A stretch of 64,000 nucleotides of DNA from Paraphoma chrysanthemicola (GCA_020744225.1 JAGMWG010000001.1:372001-436000); one strand, 5' to 3'. Shown: positions 31,857 through 45,129, numbered from the stretch's first letter. Translations and numbers: made by a program. The notes: generated from the letters alone by a model not told the origin.

Positions 31857-32505
31857 GTGGGGGCATGAATACTGGCGTTTTGTAGCATTTACCATCTGTG
31901 GTGTGTCGTGCAGTGTGTGTCGGACACGCTTCAACACGTTGCTGGAACACGAGGGTCAGGACTGGGTTTAGCGATACATAGTAATTCACAGGCGGGCTGC
32001 AGACCGGCCCGTCTCTTGCTGCGATATGAGCTTGCAGGCATTTTCCAAACTCAACACTCCACTCCACTGTCCCGAGTCCTCCGCTTTGTAATCTCCGTAT
32101 TGTGGCGATGTTACTGTGTTCGGAGCCGCGTTTCACTTCTTCAGCTTGTATCAACCTGCATCATCATTTGACACCGCCAATTGAATGCTGCAATGGCTCA
32201 GAGGGTCAATGACTCCATCATGTCGCCACTCATATTCGCAATTCGGGCCAATATGCAGCGCGTGAGACATCCGTAGAGGTTTGCCTGAAGGCTCCTGCCT
32301 GAAGCATCTAGCGCGCACAGGCCCCTGTGCCCGGTTAGACTTGCTTTTCGTGTGGCACCAGCCTCATTGTGCTCGTCCCTGCCAAGCTAGCCGAGCGATC
32401 TGCAAGGCTCGTCACAGCCTCTCCTCCACCCATCATCCCTTCATATTCTTTCAGCTCCCAAGTAACCCTTAGCGCCGCGGTGCATCGGCACTACGCTCAT
32501 GGATC
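31857..32505. other. Intergenic region upstream of Mediator subunit 5
   Basis: This 649-bp stretch includes the 3' flank of the preceding gene and the promoter of the Med5 gene. No gene is seen. Confidence 0.45.
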
Positions 32506-35500
32506 ATGGATTCGATGGTCAGAGAGTGGACCGTCTTCTTTGATCGATGCATTCAGCACCGCATTCAGCCTGATGTGTTCGATGCAGCAGTCGCGCAGTT
32601 GCATGCAAAATCACCCCTTCTTGGCCGAAAGATTGCTGGGCTCTTATTACGTCCGCGGACTCCAAATGCAACTGGTGTAGATCCTCGCGTGATTGTCTAT
32701 CTCGAACGATTACTGGCTTCAAAGAAAGTGAATGCCTCGGACGTCCTCGCTGCTTCATTCCAGTACTCAAAGGACCGGCTACCAAAGACGGGCGAAGACC
32801 CATCATCCAAGGAGAACCAATGGCACAACCCGCCAGAGTTGGAAGAAGTCGTCTTCCATCGCCTCTCCAAGAGTTTCCAGGCAGAGGAACGGCCCCTCAA
32901 TAGCACCGAGGGTCTGCACACGCTGATTGTCGTGACACGATGGATGCAGGCCATGGTAACGTCGCATACCAGCGACACAATGATGCAAGCCATGGCTGGC
33001 ATTCAGCAACAGCCGCAGCAGCAATCCATCAATGTACGCGAGGGCCTCGGTATGCTCGTCGTTGGCGTGATCGAGAACCCCAAGATCTTGCAAATCCTCA
33101 ATAACACAAAGTGCAAAGGTATGTCACTGGTTATGAACGTATACTACGTGATTTGCTGCGTTTCACAGGAGGCAAGGCAATCACTGACTCGCTCTTAGAC
33201 CTGCGCAAGAGCTTCGCTCAATCATTGTCTTCATTCATTCCATTTCTATCGCACGGTTCCATTGGCTCGCAGAACTCGTTACAGATCGCTGGACGCTTGG
33301 AAATATCGCAGAAGCAACACGACTTTCACGACAAACCTGTGACTGTTGATGGCGAAACGAACGGTGATGCTGGCCTCGAGGTTGCTGCGCTCCAGCTGGA
33401 GGCTGTCATGGACCTTCCCACTATGAATACCAGAGCTGGGCTGTATATCTTTACCAACTCGTTGGTACGTGTTGCTCTACAGGGTGACACACAATGCTGA
33501 CTCCAAGCAGCTAGTTGCTCGACCCCTGACGGACGACTTCACCATTGTCAACTACCTACATTCTCGCTACAAGGTGCGTGTCATAATTCAGCGATGCCAC
33601 CTGGAGGAGCTGACCAAGTAGATCGACCCACAAAGCATGGCGACTGATCTCATCACCGCTTCCTTCGATGTTCTTGCCAATGCAATGTATCGCAGCGAGC
33701 CTAGCTCCACGATATTCTGCTTGAAATCATTCCTAGTCAACAAGATTCCTCTGCTACTTACGCAACTATCGGCCTCAATATTTCCGCTGACTCCAGAAAT
33801 TTGCATCACACAAGCTCTTGGACACGTCGATCCAAACGCTTTTCCGGCCTTCTCACAAGGCTTCGACGAGATGATGGGTGGTAACAACTCGCTAGCCGAT
33901 GTGCGGCAGGATTTTTTAAACGCGTGCGCGCTACATGGCCTGCTCGCGACCGCCGCTGTTGAGCGGCTCTTGGGTGAACAGCCCATGCAGGGACCACCAG
34001 AATCCAAGTACGAACGGAAGACATTGCTTGACCAGTGCAAGAGCAATTTCGACAAGATTAGCATGTACATCGATGAGTTGGACAACCTCGATGGCAATGC
34101 TAGCGCTATTGCCGGTGCCATCAGCGATGTAAGAACAGAAAATGCCATCAAAGATGACGCTAACCCTGGAGTAGTTCATCGCGCATCTATGCGAAACGCA
34201 GATGACCATGTATCTCAAGCAACTTTCCGGTCTGATCTTTAAAAAGCCCCAAGCGATGGATGTTATACTACAATTCACATCGCCTGCCAGTATTCTTCGA
34301 CCTCTTTGCCAGTTCTTGGATGATTGGCACTACGACAGTGACCAAGGTGTGCCATACAATGTCAACATTCGAAATGAGCTAACAAAGTAGGCGAATATCA
34401 ACCGGTCTACGATGAGTTTGGCGCCGTCCTTGTGCTTGTCATGGCTTTCATCTATCGCTACGACCTCACGTATCACGACATCGGCATCAGCGCAGACTCT
34501 TTTGTCGCACGATTAATCACAAGTGGCCAGAAGAGCATATTGCCAGATGACATGACCGAGGAACAAAGTAAACATCTTGGGACATGGCTCAAGGGCCTAT
34601 ATGATTCGGGCAACGAAGGCCTCAGCAATGATGTGTTTGCGTCCTGTCGTCCTCAGGACTTCTACATCATCGTACCCACTCTATTCCATCAAACAGTCAT
34701 GGCGCTCTCGAACGATATTCTGCCCTTCGAATCCGTAAAAGGGGGCTTGGAATGTAGGGATTGCTGCTGCAGATATGTCACCACAACTGACGTCGTGCAC
34801 AGATCTTATGGAGACCTTCCTCCTTCCATCCCTGATCGGTGGTTTAGTCTGGATGTCTTCGTATGCCCTCACACAAACACACAACGATACCGATGCCATC
34901 ATGCGCATATTTCACGAGGTATTGTTGGCCGCGCCATCATCTGGAGATGCCCAATCGATGCATTCTACTATCCTAGCCATGGTTACTAGTCGCGTTGAGA
35001 AGTGCTTGCGTACATTGCAGCGGCGGGAAGCGAAACGAGCCAACAGGATCGAACCACTCATGTCGGCGCTCAAAGGAAGTCTTCGCTATGAGCGGTCGAT
35101 GTACGCATCGATGAAAGAGTTGGAGCAATGGACAAATGCGCCGCATAGTACATTACACTCATCTTTACGACACACTGTGCAGCAGCTTTCGCAATGGGCG
35201 TCAACAGCCTCCATACAACCTAACCCGCCAAGCTATACACACCGCCAAATCTTCGTCACGCTGAAGATTCTAGGTGCATATAGGACGCTGCGGGCCATCA
35301 TTGACGAGATCAAAGCGCAGACGGAGGCCGGCAACGGTGCAGCTGCGCTCGATATCGGCGTTAGCATGATATGCACGCCCATGATCGAGGATAGCCCGAT
35401 ATCTGTGGATTGGATTAACAGTACGATTCCAGCACCGCACCCGCCACGAACACGCATGAACCTTCGCGAAATGCTCAAGCAAGAATTCGACAACGCGGCA

Positions 35501-35962
35501 AGTCTGGTGGCGGCTGAGCCGCTGACAGCTGAAACTCTTGTCCGACTACATCGTCGCGTTGAATCACAACTTGCCTCGATTGGCGAGGCAACACTGCACA
35601 GCCAGAACCCTGTCATCAACCTTCCCACTGTCAATATAGAGGATATGCAGTCACAGTCCATTTCCGATGACATAGCGAAGGCCATGGACGACGCAGCGGC
35701 CGCCAGTATCGCCGACGATATCACCAACATGGACAACAAGGCGTTGCAGCGTAGCATGGAGGAGTTGACTGGGGCCGAGGGACTAGATCTATCGAGCATC
35801 GGTATGGGAGCTGGAGATGCGGGGGCCGGGGAACTGGGCAATCTTCCCGATCTAGATCTGGGCGACATGGATGGCATGGGCATGGATATGAGCATGGATA
35901 TGGACATGATGACAGGCGGTGGCGGCGACGACGATTGGGGACTCGATTTCGACAACATGTAG
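32506..35962 (+). CDS. NUT1: Mediator of RNA polymerase II transcription subunit 5 (Med5/Nut1)
   Basis: Seven exons: 32506-33118, 33169-33464, 33511-33573, 33622-34128, 34175-34346, 34391-34753, 34803-35962 (1057 aa). The start MDSMVREWTVFFDRCIQ and the segment SPLLGRKIAGLLLRPR match the N terminus of fungal Nut1. GGLEYLMETFLLPSLIGGLVW is the conserved central segment that crosses the sixth intron. The protein is helical throughout, with an acidic, Gly/Met/Asp-rich C-terminal tail (GMGMDMSMDMDMM). Med5 belongs to the Mediator tail and transmits activator signals to polymerase II in the nucleus. The 63-nt exon 3 is short but keeps frame. Family membership rests on these segments; a profile search would confirm it. 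Confidence 0.9.
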
Positions 35963-36527
35963 GCCATGATGAACGACGCTGGGCAGATTATTGTGTTAAG
36001 TTGAGGATTTTGTTGGTATGCTGGAGTAGGTGATTTTGTATGCAGGATTGACATTCAATCCCCATTATTTATACTTCGACAAGCACTGGCAGTGGCAATG
36101 GTAGGAATACCCAATAATAGCTTCGAAGTAGTGTTCAACATCGTGATTGTCAATCAGCCCTACCAGTCAGCACAAGTTGGTATACCTCGGCTACACCCAC
36201 TGCTTAGTCCACTCAGAGCCAACAAAAACCAAACGCCGTGCCCACCTCACTAAGCGAAGCGTAAGCGCTCAGCGGTGGTCGGCACGGTGCACGACGGCGT
36301 ATGAAGGCGGGGTTCCCTTTCGTACCTGCAGCATTGCTTACGCAAAGCTCTACCGACATGACCCCACATCTGTGCTATCTGCAAGTAATCAATTCAACAA
36401 CGTCACACTTTTAACGTGTCCTTCTCCCAGTCTCCCCTTCTAAACCATTTGCAGCTTTGGGAAACAGTGGATATATCCATCTAGCGGAATAGTAGAAGAG
36501 CAAGCGATATAGACGAAAGTTTTCACA
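35963..36527. other. Intergenic region
   Basis: This 565-bp stretch lies between Med5 and the SDR on the same strand. It holds the SDR promoter; no gene is seen. Confidence 0.45.
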
Positions 36528-37649
36528 ATGCCGTACGCGCTCAAAGGTCGCAATGTCCTTGTGACGGGTGGATCAGCGTATGTATCTTCATTCTCATCTC
36601 ATTCATTCCCTTCCATTTTCCCCATTCAACTCTACTCTCGTCAACTCGGTGTCCCTTAACTCGTTCACCAGCGGTCTCGGCGCACTCCTCAGCACCACAT
36701 TCGCGTCCCACGGATGCAACATTGCCATCAATTACTTCAATCGCATTGGCCCTGCCCAGGATATCCAGAAACAATGCGAGGCGCACGGCGTCAAGGTCAT
36801 GTTGATCAAGGCGGATATGACGAATACGGATGAGGCGAGACGGGCGGTCAAGGAGACGGTGCAAGGGTTGGGAGGGCTGGATTTGGTGCTTGCGAATGCG
36901 GTGAGTCAGAGTTCTCTTCCTGAGAAGGGGGATGTGTGATTGCTAATTGGGGTCTTGTGGGGTAGGGATGGACGCGATTTAGTGAGTGGAAGGATTTGAA
37001 CAGTATGAGTGAGGAGGAGTGGGATAAGGTATGTTTCCACACGATGAATGCATTGTTTGGTCATGAGAAGTTGGCAAGCTGATTTGTGGAAACAGTGCTG
37101 GAATGCAAATGTCAAGGTTCCTAAAGCGCTGCTCACAGAGGCACAAGAAATCTTCAATAAGAATCCTGATGGCGGACATATGATTACCACGGGATCGGTT
37201 GCCGTGAGTCCTCCTCCCTACGCTACGCGTTCTAGCATGTACATATCTAACATGGTCCAGGGTCTGAGTCAAGGTGGTTCTAGCATGCCGTATGCCGTCA
37301 CCAAAGCTGCTCAAATCCAGCTCGTCAAGTGCCTTGCCGTCACCGTTGGGCCCAAGATCCGTGTCAACACTGTTCTGCCAGGCCTCCTTCTGACGGAGTG
37401 GGTATGTGTTCTGTTTTTCATCTCCAACCTTTTCGTCGGCGCCCATTTGCGTCTTAGCCCTGTGCTGACACAGACTAGGGCCTCAAGTACCCGGAAGAAC
37501 GCATCCAGCAAGTCAAGGATATGGCTCCGCTCAAGCATGAGACGTTCCTGGATGACTGCGTAGATGCATTCGTCATGCTGGCAAAGAATTCGAGCATGAC
37601 GGGCATGCGGGTTCAGGTCGATGCTGGGCTGAATATTCAGGGTGCCTAG
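36528..37649 (+). CDS. Short-chain dehydrogenase/reductase, six exons
   Basis: Exons 36528-36577, 36672-36900, 36966-37028, 37096-37203, 37261-37401 and 37479-37649 give 253 aa, the classical SDR size. The cofactor motif TGGSAGLG is split by the first intron (94 bp). ANAG, the Ser in TTGSVAG and the YAVTK catalytic motif are present. IRVNTVLPGLL and a final MTGMRVQVDAGLNI complete the fold, resembling the C terminus of 3-oxoacyl reductase-like SDRs. It is tail-to-tail with the mitochondrial malonyl-CoA:ACP transacylase (stops about 150 bp apart). That would suit a 3-oxoacyl reductase role, but no mitochondrial presequence is visible, so the substrate is open. Confidence 0.9.
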
Positions 37650-37802
37650 AACAGTCCCACATTGATCGCCTTCAGCGTTTGAGCAGTCGATTCGATCTTG
37701 AGAGGCAAAGTAGTACCTGCCCGTCAAGTCGTGATGTAATCAAACTTGTGGGTGGTCCATGGTGCCCGCTTCGTGGTGGTGGGATCTTCGATGCGTGAGA
37801 CC

Positions 37803-39090
37803 TCAATCCTCTTCGACATTCTCCGTCTCTTCTAGTGCCCGCACGACCTCTTCCATCTCCTTTGGACTCGTGATGCCCCAAACACCACCGCCCTTGACAG
37901 CGCCCTTCATGCCCACCTCTTTTCCCACGAGATTCCTGCCCACCTTGCCCGGTCCGATGCCCACATATCGCCTGACCTTCTCCACCTCGTGCAAGTACTT
38001 GACGCTCTTCCACCACTGCACTGTCTCGACACAGCTCCGGGCCAACAGGTCTTTGAGCTGCTCCTTGCTGTCAAACGGCTTCCCGCTGACATTGGAGATG
38101 CACGGGATCAGGCCTGGCCATGTTATGATGTCGCTCCCGTCCTCTCTCTCCTTGTGCAGTATCCGCTTCATCGTCTCCTGCGCAGGCTTCATCAGCGTGC
38201 TGTGGAACGGCGAATCGCTCTTCAGCCGCACGTGCCTCGGGTCGTGTCCGCCAAACTGGCGCAGATTCGCCAAGAGGGTGTTGATGCGCGCTATGCTGCC
38301 GCTCAGCACAATCTGGTTCTTGGAGTTGATGTTGGCCAGCGCGACTTGCTGGACGGCGGGCAGATCGTCAGACGAGTCGTTCTTGGAGCCCGGGCCGGAT
38401 ATCTCAAGGAACTCACGGGCGCCGCTGACGAGGGCCTGCATGTGTGCTTCCGACTCGCACACCAGCGCGACCATGCCGAACTCGCTGCCCTCCTGTTGGA
38501 CGGCATCGGCGCTGCACTTGCTCATGACCTCGGCGCGCCGCCGCACCATCTTCAGCGCGTCGTGGAAGGTGAGATAGCCGCCGGCCACGAGGGCAGCGAA
38601 TTCGCCCAGCGAGTGGCCGAGGGTGATGTCTATGCGCTCGGCCGTCTTGAAGCCAAAGTCCTGCTCCATGACACGCAGGATCATGATGGACGTGGCCATG
38701 ATGGCGGGCTGGGCATTCTCGGTGCGCGTCAGCTCGGCATTGGTGCTGGACTCGATGATGCGAGTGAGAGGCACGTTGAGGGTCGCGTCGATCTCGTCGA
38801 GGATGGGCTGGACGGTGCGTGGGAAGGCTTCGAGCCAGGGCGTGCACATGCCGATTCGCTGCACTCCTTGGCCTGGTGACAATCAGCACTGATAGCACGT
38901 GATGTACAAGTTCATGAGGTGCATTCCTACCAGGAAAGAAAATGGCCGTCTTTGGCCTCTTCGCGGGCGCCTTCTGTGAGCTCAACCGTCTCCGCGCCGG
39001 CCTGCTGCCATCTCTCAGCCCACTACAGCGTGTCTGTCTTATTGCAATGCGTGGAATCATATTCGAAACTGGCGTATAGGGACCAAACAT
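37803..39090 (-). CDS. MCT1: Mitochondrial malonyl-CoA:ACP transacylase (FabD/MCT1)
   Basis: Two exons (38931-39090 and 37803-38872, 58-bp intron) give 409 aa. The N terminus is Arg-rich (RIAIRQTRCSGLRDGSRPARRRLSS), a typical mitochondrial presequence with a processing-like RRLSS. The first ATG is used here; a second in-frame ATG at codon 11 is equally good. The FabD core shows FFPGQGVQRIGM joined exactly across the intron, the nucleophile elbow GHSLGEFAAL (Ser about 141) and the catalytic His in SDSPFHSTLM. Additional landmarks are NAQPAIMATSI and GPGKVGRNLV. The enzyme loads malonyl groups on mitochondrial ACP for type II fatty-acid and lipoate synthesis. Confidence 0.94.
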
Positions 39091-39448
39091 GGTGAAGTCA
39101 GAATGTTGCTGTTATCGATGCATGGCTGGTGTCTGGCTGTTGTTCAGCCAGTTTTGCGGGGATGCGGAGGTGTGCGGCGCGGGGGTTGAGGCTGTGGATG
39201 GCGTGGGAGCTTGGACCCGCGAGTCATGCATCGCGCGGCCGAGGTGTGCAACCCTTTTCCGCGTCCGAAGTCGACGGAGTAATTGCCACCGAGACATTCA
39301 CTACACCCAAGTGTGCTACGCTGCATGTCCGCTTAATTGTTACTGGTATGCCACTATTGTATCAAGTCTGGAACTCATACCCGCTGAACCCATTAGACAC
39401 CTTAGCCATGCCTCCTGTGGATATGTTGACGACAATCCAAGTGCAATA
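39091..39448. other. Intergenic region upstream of MCT1
   Basis: This 358-bp stretch holds the MCT1 promoter and the 3' end of the long multidomain gene. No gene is seen. Confidence 0.45.
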
Positions 39449-42400
39449 TCAAAACACAGTCGTCCACTCCCTCAACAACTCATCCACTTCGTCTACTTTG
39501 CCATCCTCCCTCTCATACCTGTCCGCTTCAACTAAGACCACTTTGTCGTCTTCAATCTCGCTCTCTTCGGAACTCTCTCCGCCGGCGAGACCCTCCATCA
39601 TTTCCCTGTACAGAAATGTATCCTCGTCCTCGCTATAATCTTCAACAGTAATGGCCATGTGTCCACGCCTCGTTGGGACTGGCAGGCCGACATTGAAACG
39701 TCCAGTCGATCCAGCAGATTCATGGTTCGCTTGCTCGATAGGCAAGGCGGCTGGGCTGGTGTCGTTGCGACTGTAGTGCATCGACCAGGGTCCCGCCTGA
39801 GAGCCGAACTTGACACTCCCAGAAAGGGTCGGACTTTGTGGAAGTGGTATAGATGCTGAGTCAACATCTTCTGGGCTTTGAGGACTAGACGACCTTGGTG
39901 CGGCGACGTGGAGTTGCGGAAATCCAACACCTGGACCAAATGACTCACCACCTGGAACATAAGTGGCCGACGTCATTGGGTGCACAGCAGGAGGCGCTCC
40001 TGTGGGCCCAGTATTGTGTTTCGTTTCGTGACGAGCAAAGGTCTTCCTACTTGAGAAGCCATCATAAGCTTTTAGATTTGGCGAGCTAGACGAGAGTGAC
40101 CTCGACAGTGAAGGCGGTGATCTTGCGGAGGGTAAATTAGCCACTAAACTCGGTGGTGGACGTCTTGCTGAAGCTTGCCGATAATTCAAGGACGAGGAGG
40201 CTGCACTGCCGCTGGCATAAGCTGCAATAGATGTTGTTGCAGGAGAACACGGTCTTTTCGGGTGCCATGTTTCATCATGCAGATTGACCATGGAGATGGT
40301 GTGCTGAAGGTCATACTGGGGTCTTGTGTGATCGCCCGCAGGCTTTTGCCATGGGTTATAGGGCCTGTGCTGTACAGCTGCTGATCCTTCAAACCGTGCT
40401 TTGCCTTCTCGTCGACTCTCCTCCGCTTTTATGTCGCTGCTACCAATCTCACGTGCTTGACCAATTGACACAGTATAGCGCTGTTGTCTAGTCAGATTAC
40501 AGCTCTAGATTAGGAAATACTACATAAATCAGTAAGCTTACCACTTGAGATTCAGGAGCCGCAAAGGGATCGAAGCCACCTTCAAGAACTTGAGCTTCCC
40601 GCTGAAGGTTGAGCTCTAGGTTAAGCAGCTCGTCTACGATGCGCTTCATGCCGGACTCGGCTTGGTGTCTTTCAATCTGGGGTATCGATCCAGTCAATAT
40701 GGCATCCAACTCGTATCGGCGCCCCAGGAGCTCGCGTTTATGTTGGAGGAGCTCTCTGAACGTCCCCATTCTTGCAGCATGCTGCCGTACCGATAGACGT
40801 CTTGATGGGAATGACTCCGGACGCTGAAGGTTGGCTGCTGCGGGGTCATGGACAAAGGCACTACGGTTAGGTTGATCGTCTCCTACTTTGGCACGGTCTT
40901 CTGCCGCCTTCCTTCGGATCTCTGCTTCTTCTTCTCGTAACCTTCTCTGCGTCATAATCATCTTTGGAGTGACTGATTGGATTGGCGGTGTTGAAGAATG
41001 TAATCTTGCGAGAGGCTTGGGGTTTGAGGGCGGCTTCAGCGCATGCGACGGACGAGTACGGATATGGCGATCATACCCAGTATACCACTCGTCTTCTTCA
41101 AAAGATGATTCGGAATAAGAATCGGGATCTTGGTTGCGAACCATAGCCAAGCTGTGCCTTGCCGAGTGAGTATGTGTACGCAAACTCGGCGTGCGTCTAG
41201 CATTCGGCAGCACCGATTCTTTTGGCCCCATCCTAGCACTGTAGCGAGCGGGAGTATCAGCGTTGCGCTCTTGTGCTTCATCCCCAACCTTAAAGGCTGT
41301 CTGCATATCTTCTGGCATTTGGACCTGACGCCCCTTTGCGCTTAGCTCGGCCGTGTTCGGATCGCTGCTTGGTGTTTGAGGCTCTAAGTCCCCCATTCTC
41401 AGAGAAGTATTAGAAGCCATAGGCGACATTATGCTGCGCTTCGGCCTTTGTTTTACCGCCTGTTTGACCTTTCGTTCTGCCAGCCGTCCACCATCTTGGT
41501 AATGAGCATCAGTCTGGTCCTTTCCGGAACGACGCCGTCCTTGAGCCTTGATTGTGGCGTTCTGATCTAGATGTCTCGGTCGGCATTCGGCGCACTCGTG
41601 TACATCCGCGATATCTGGCCTCGGCCCGTAGAAGCACACAATGTGTTGCCACGTTTCACAGACCTCGCACAATACAGTATTGCCATCGTCCTCGGAGGAA
41701 CCACAAATACAAGCTATCACGTCAAACCCTTCCTCGTCTTGCTTGGATCGTTCCCGCGACCTCTGTTCCCTCTTTAGCTCGAGCTGCAGCTCAGCAATTT
41801 GGTCTTCAAGCGCCGATTCACCGGGAATCCTGCGACTGGGGCGTCTGCGCACTGGACCAGGGTCTCTCTGCTCAGTTCTGACGTTGGGACTGCTTTCATT
41901 ATCCATGCGAGTCGTGTTGTAGATGATGACATTAGGAGCTGGAGCGTGCGCTTCAGATCTCATTCGGTGCGGGACTGCACGAATCTCATGTGCTTGTTGT
42001 CGCTGTTGCGGAATTAAGGGTCCACTTCGTCTGCCCACCCGCTTTCCACCACTATTAACTTCAACCATGTTGACCTTTGAAAACAACTGTGGCACGGTCT
42101 GTCCATCTCCGGCCGCTCGCTCTTCCGCGGCCTTGCCCGTTCCGTACCGCACTGTCAGCTTGTCCACCTTCTCAGGCTCATCTTCTGCCTCACTTAGCGA
42201 TACTTTTTCTACCAAGCCTTGTTGAGTTATACGACGAGATGCCTTCGGCCTTCGGCCCAGCTTCAGAGGTTCTTCCACGTTGGAATCTTGGAATTGCTTG
42301 GGCTGAAGCAATTGCGGCGTTGGCTTTTGTACATTGCTTTCGAAGCCTTCGGTCTTCGCAGCATAGTGAAAAGCCGATTTGGGATCCATCCGCCCAATCT

Positions 42401-44422
42401 CAATGGCGCTAGGCATGTCTCCCAGATCGAGATCGAGATTCAGATCGTCGTCAAGAAGCACTAGATCCGTGTCGCTGCTAGTGACTTCACTCGGGAGATA
42501 CTGGGAAGCCATTCCAGCGACTTCGAGAATTTTCCCTGCTAAATCACTTGCACAGATCAGCTCATTGTCGGCCATTATCGTGTCTGCATAGCTGAGAATC
42601 AATATCTCCTTGATCCAGTCATGTCGAAAAGCAAGGGCTTCCTTGACTTGACCATAAGTTCCGGTCAACTGATTAACATGCACCTTGTATTGCGTGCCTT
42701 CGAAGCCAGTGATCGTGACTTCAGTCAATTCTGGGCATTTAGGTGTCGCCAAACTGGGGAAGATTTCAAAACTCCGCCATTTGTTACGGGTGTCGAGTGG
42801 CCGCTGGAATCTCTTCCGCCTCTTCCAGGATGGTCGCTCTTCCTTCTCCGCGGAAGATGCTTCGCCTTGTTCCTTCTCCAGGTCTTTATGTACTGGTACC
42901 AGCTCTCGCTTGATGGTAGATCCAACTGCTTCCGGGCTACTCTCAGGTCGCGGCCAAAAGCGCAGTGCCAATGACATGCCAGGCTGAACGAAAACACTCC
43001 AATCCTGAGGCAAGATAATGAATCCCGTTTCATCTTCCAGATCAAAGCTTTCGGAAGCGACAAGTTCGCTCCACATCTGCCTATCGCGATATATTCGCTT
43101 GATGCGATCATGCATGCCCTATAGATCGGTCAATGAAAGCCTTACTCGATCGAGGTTCGACTTACCACCCAGGTCCGGCAGGTTGAAAAAGGAAAGGTGT
43201 ATTTCCTGCCATACGTGTCATGGAAATTGATGGGCTGTTGCTGCATTACTGAACTTGATAGCGCGGTCGACTTTTCGGTAGACTCTTTCAGCAGTTCCTC
43301 GAGCCTGATTCTCTTTTCTTCTGCGTCCCGAAGTATATTCTCTCTCTCGATACGAAACGCGTCGGCTTCCCTCTGCATTTTGTTCTGCTCCTCTACTCGA
43401 GCTTTCTTCACGGCTTCCTGAACGACATGCGTAAAGTCAAGTTCCGCAATTGACTCGTGAAGTGGGACCGTACTCTGCAGTGTGCTTCCAGTCATGGTCT
43501 TCTGGATTCCAGAAATTACTTCCGTAGATCTTGCATGAATTGCCAAGCTTGTGTTCGATTTTGTTGCAGCCCCGGTGTTCCCGGCTCCTCCGAGAAGGAC
43601 ACTGTCCAGATGACCGCGAGCTCGAAAATAGGAGCCAACCAGACTCTGATGATGCTCGGAATGATCGTCACCATCAACCTGCTCTGTGAGGGCTTGCTGT
43701 AATGTTTCGATGTCTTCCAGCAAGCTTCTGATATGCTCGACGCATGTTTCCAGCGTCTTAGGGTTGATCGTCGAGCCGATTGCCATAGAGGCCATGGTTA
43801 TGCCATTGGCAACTGCAAAATCATCGTCCTCTTCTTCCGAATCGTCTGATTCGGCACCGCTGATGGTATCGCCATCGAGACTGCAATTCTTGAGTGATTC
43901 TTGGTACTTCTTTGCGGAACTTTTCTTTAGTTCAATCAGCTCCTGAATTTGCGCTTTCTGCTTCTCTTCCGCTTCGCGATCGAGCTTCTTAGCCGCTACT
44001 TGCTGTGCATGGATCAGAACTTGCATCAGAAGCTGCAATGTGCTTTTCAGCGTGGCGATATGGTCACGCAGGAGCTGGATCTTGGTGTCCCGAAACGGCA
44101 GCATCAGCCGCCCGAGCTTGTTGTTCTTGGTTTTTTTGAGTGTCGCATCTATTTCCGCAAACACTGAGGAGCACTCCCTCATGGTCTCACTCGCCGTCTT
44201 GACCGCATTCTTGGACATCAGGGTCGATGTCTCGTCCTGCTTGAACACATTGCCTAGCTCTTCAATGACGAAGCTAGTCAGCTGAATTTCTTTGGCGATA
44301 TCCTTGATCCGGCGATCCGCTGTTGCAACTCCATCGGCGTATTGGTAGAGGGTCTGCGATAGCTTCAGCCCTGCTCCAGCGACCTGGATGACGCTTGCGA
44401 TCAAGCCAATCGTTTCCGCCAT
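39449..44422 (-). CDS. HeLo-like/STAND N-terminal domain, ubiquitin-like domain and PHD-finger fusion protein
   Basis: Three exons: 43166-44422, 40542-43118 and 39449-40480 (1621 aa). The N-terminal 120 residues, starting MAETIGLIASVIQVAGAGLK, match the helical domain placed at the front of fungal STAND (NLR-like) proteins (HeLo-like). Coiled coils lie near 150-185 and 350-400. A ubiquitin-like domain of the type found beside such N-termini is split by intron 1 (INFHDTYGRKYTFPFSTCRTW | GMHDRI ... FIILPQDW ... SLALRFWP). A PHD finger follows near residues 887-933 with the C4HC3 pattern (CIC, CEVC, H and C in WQHIVC, CAEC). The rest is disordered and basic, then acidic at the very end. No NACHT/NB-ARC ATPase motif was seen. 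A nuclear chromatin-reading role and a signalling N-terminus are inferred from domains only. Confidence 0.85.
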
Positions 44423-45129
44423 GGCTGTTACCCGTTGGCCATCAAGAAATGCCAGTCGGACTCAGGTCGACGCGTCCCACAGCCATGAACTGAGAAGAAT
44501 GCGCGTTTCGAAGACAGCTCAGGATATGAGAGGTGGCATCGAGTGTTTGGTCGTCGATGTCAGCCTGGAATGCGACAATGTTCTGGAGGCGGCTGAGCCT
44601 GAGGCTGAGCCGGCGCACTGCGTGGGGGCCAAATGCACATCATGCCAGCGGCAACCATGCCGCATGACTGCATCTGCGGTATTTCAATTGAGACGATGAT
44701 ATGGATGCTGTGGACGCTCTTGCTGCGGACAATGTCGAGTTGACATCCCGATATGGTTAGCTCCTGCTTTGGTACCCATCCGCGGGAAAGAAGCTTGGAA
44801 ACTTGCGAGGCAGGCGCCCGCCGCGACGCAATCGAGCAGGAGCATCCCTGCACTTCAGCCATCCACGCCCCTCCGGCTAGAGGATCGCCAGCTTACGTCT
44901 GCGCCATTGGATGCCACAACCTGTTTGCGCCACACGTTCACAGATGATATCATGGGGTCCAGCGTACTTACAGGAGGGGCCTGCTTCGGCTTTCGAGGCC
45001 GCCATCCACGCAATTTCACAGCATAGCATTGCTCCAGTCTGTTCCACGTCATTCAGCCTGCCAGAGAAGTCAGATAACATCGAGAGCACTCACTGGCCCT
45101 CATAATCTCGTCAAAGCCCGTCGCACGCC
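44423..45129. other. Divergent intergenic region
   Basis: This 707-bp stretch separates the leftward multidomain gene from the rightward disordered-protein gene and should hold both promoters. No gene is seen. Confidence 0.45.

Noticed and set aside
35233..36054. Long antisense frame opposite the Med5 3' end
   Set aside because: Shadow of the sense coding region, with repetitive Ser/Met-rich composition complementary to the acidic tail.
39449..44422. Splitting the long minus-strand locus into separate genes
   Set aside because: The ubiquitin-like domain is cut exactly at a phase-0 intron with good signals, and the second junction also keeps frame, so one gene is more likely.
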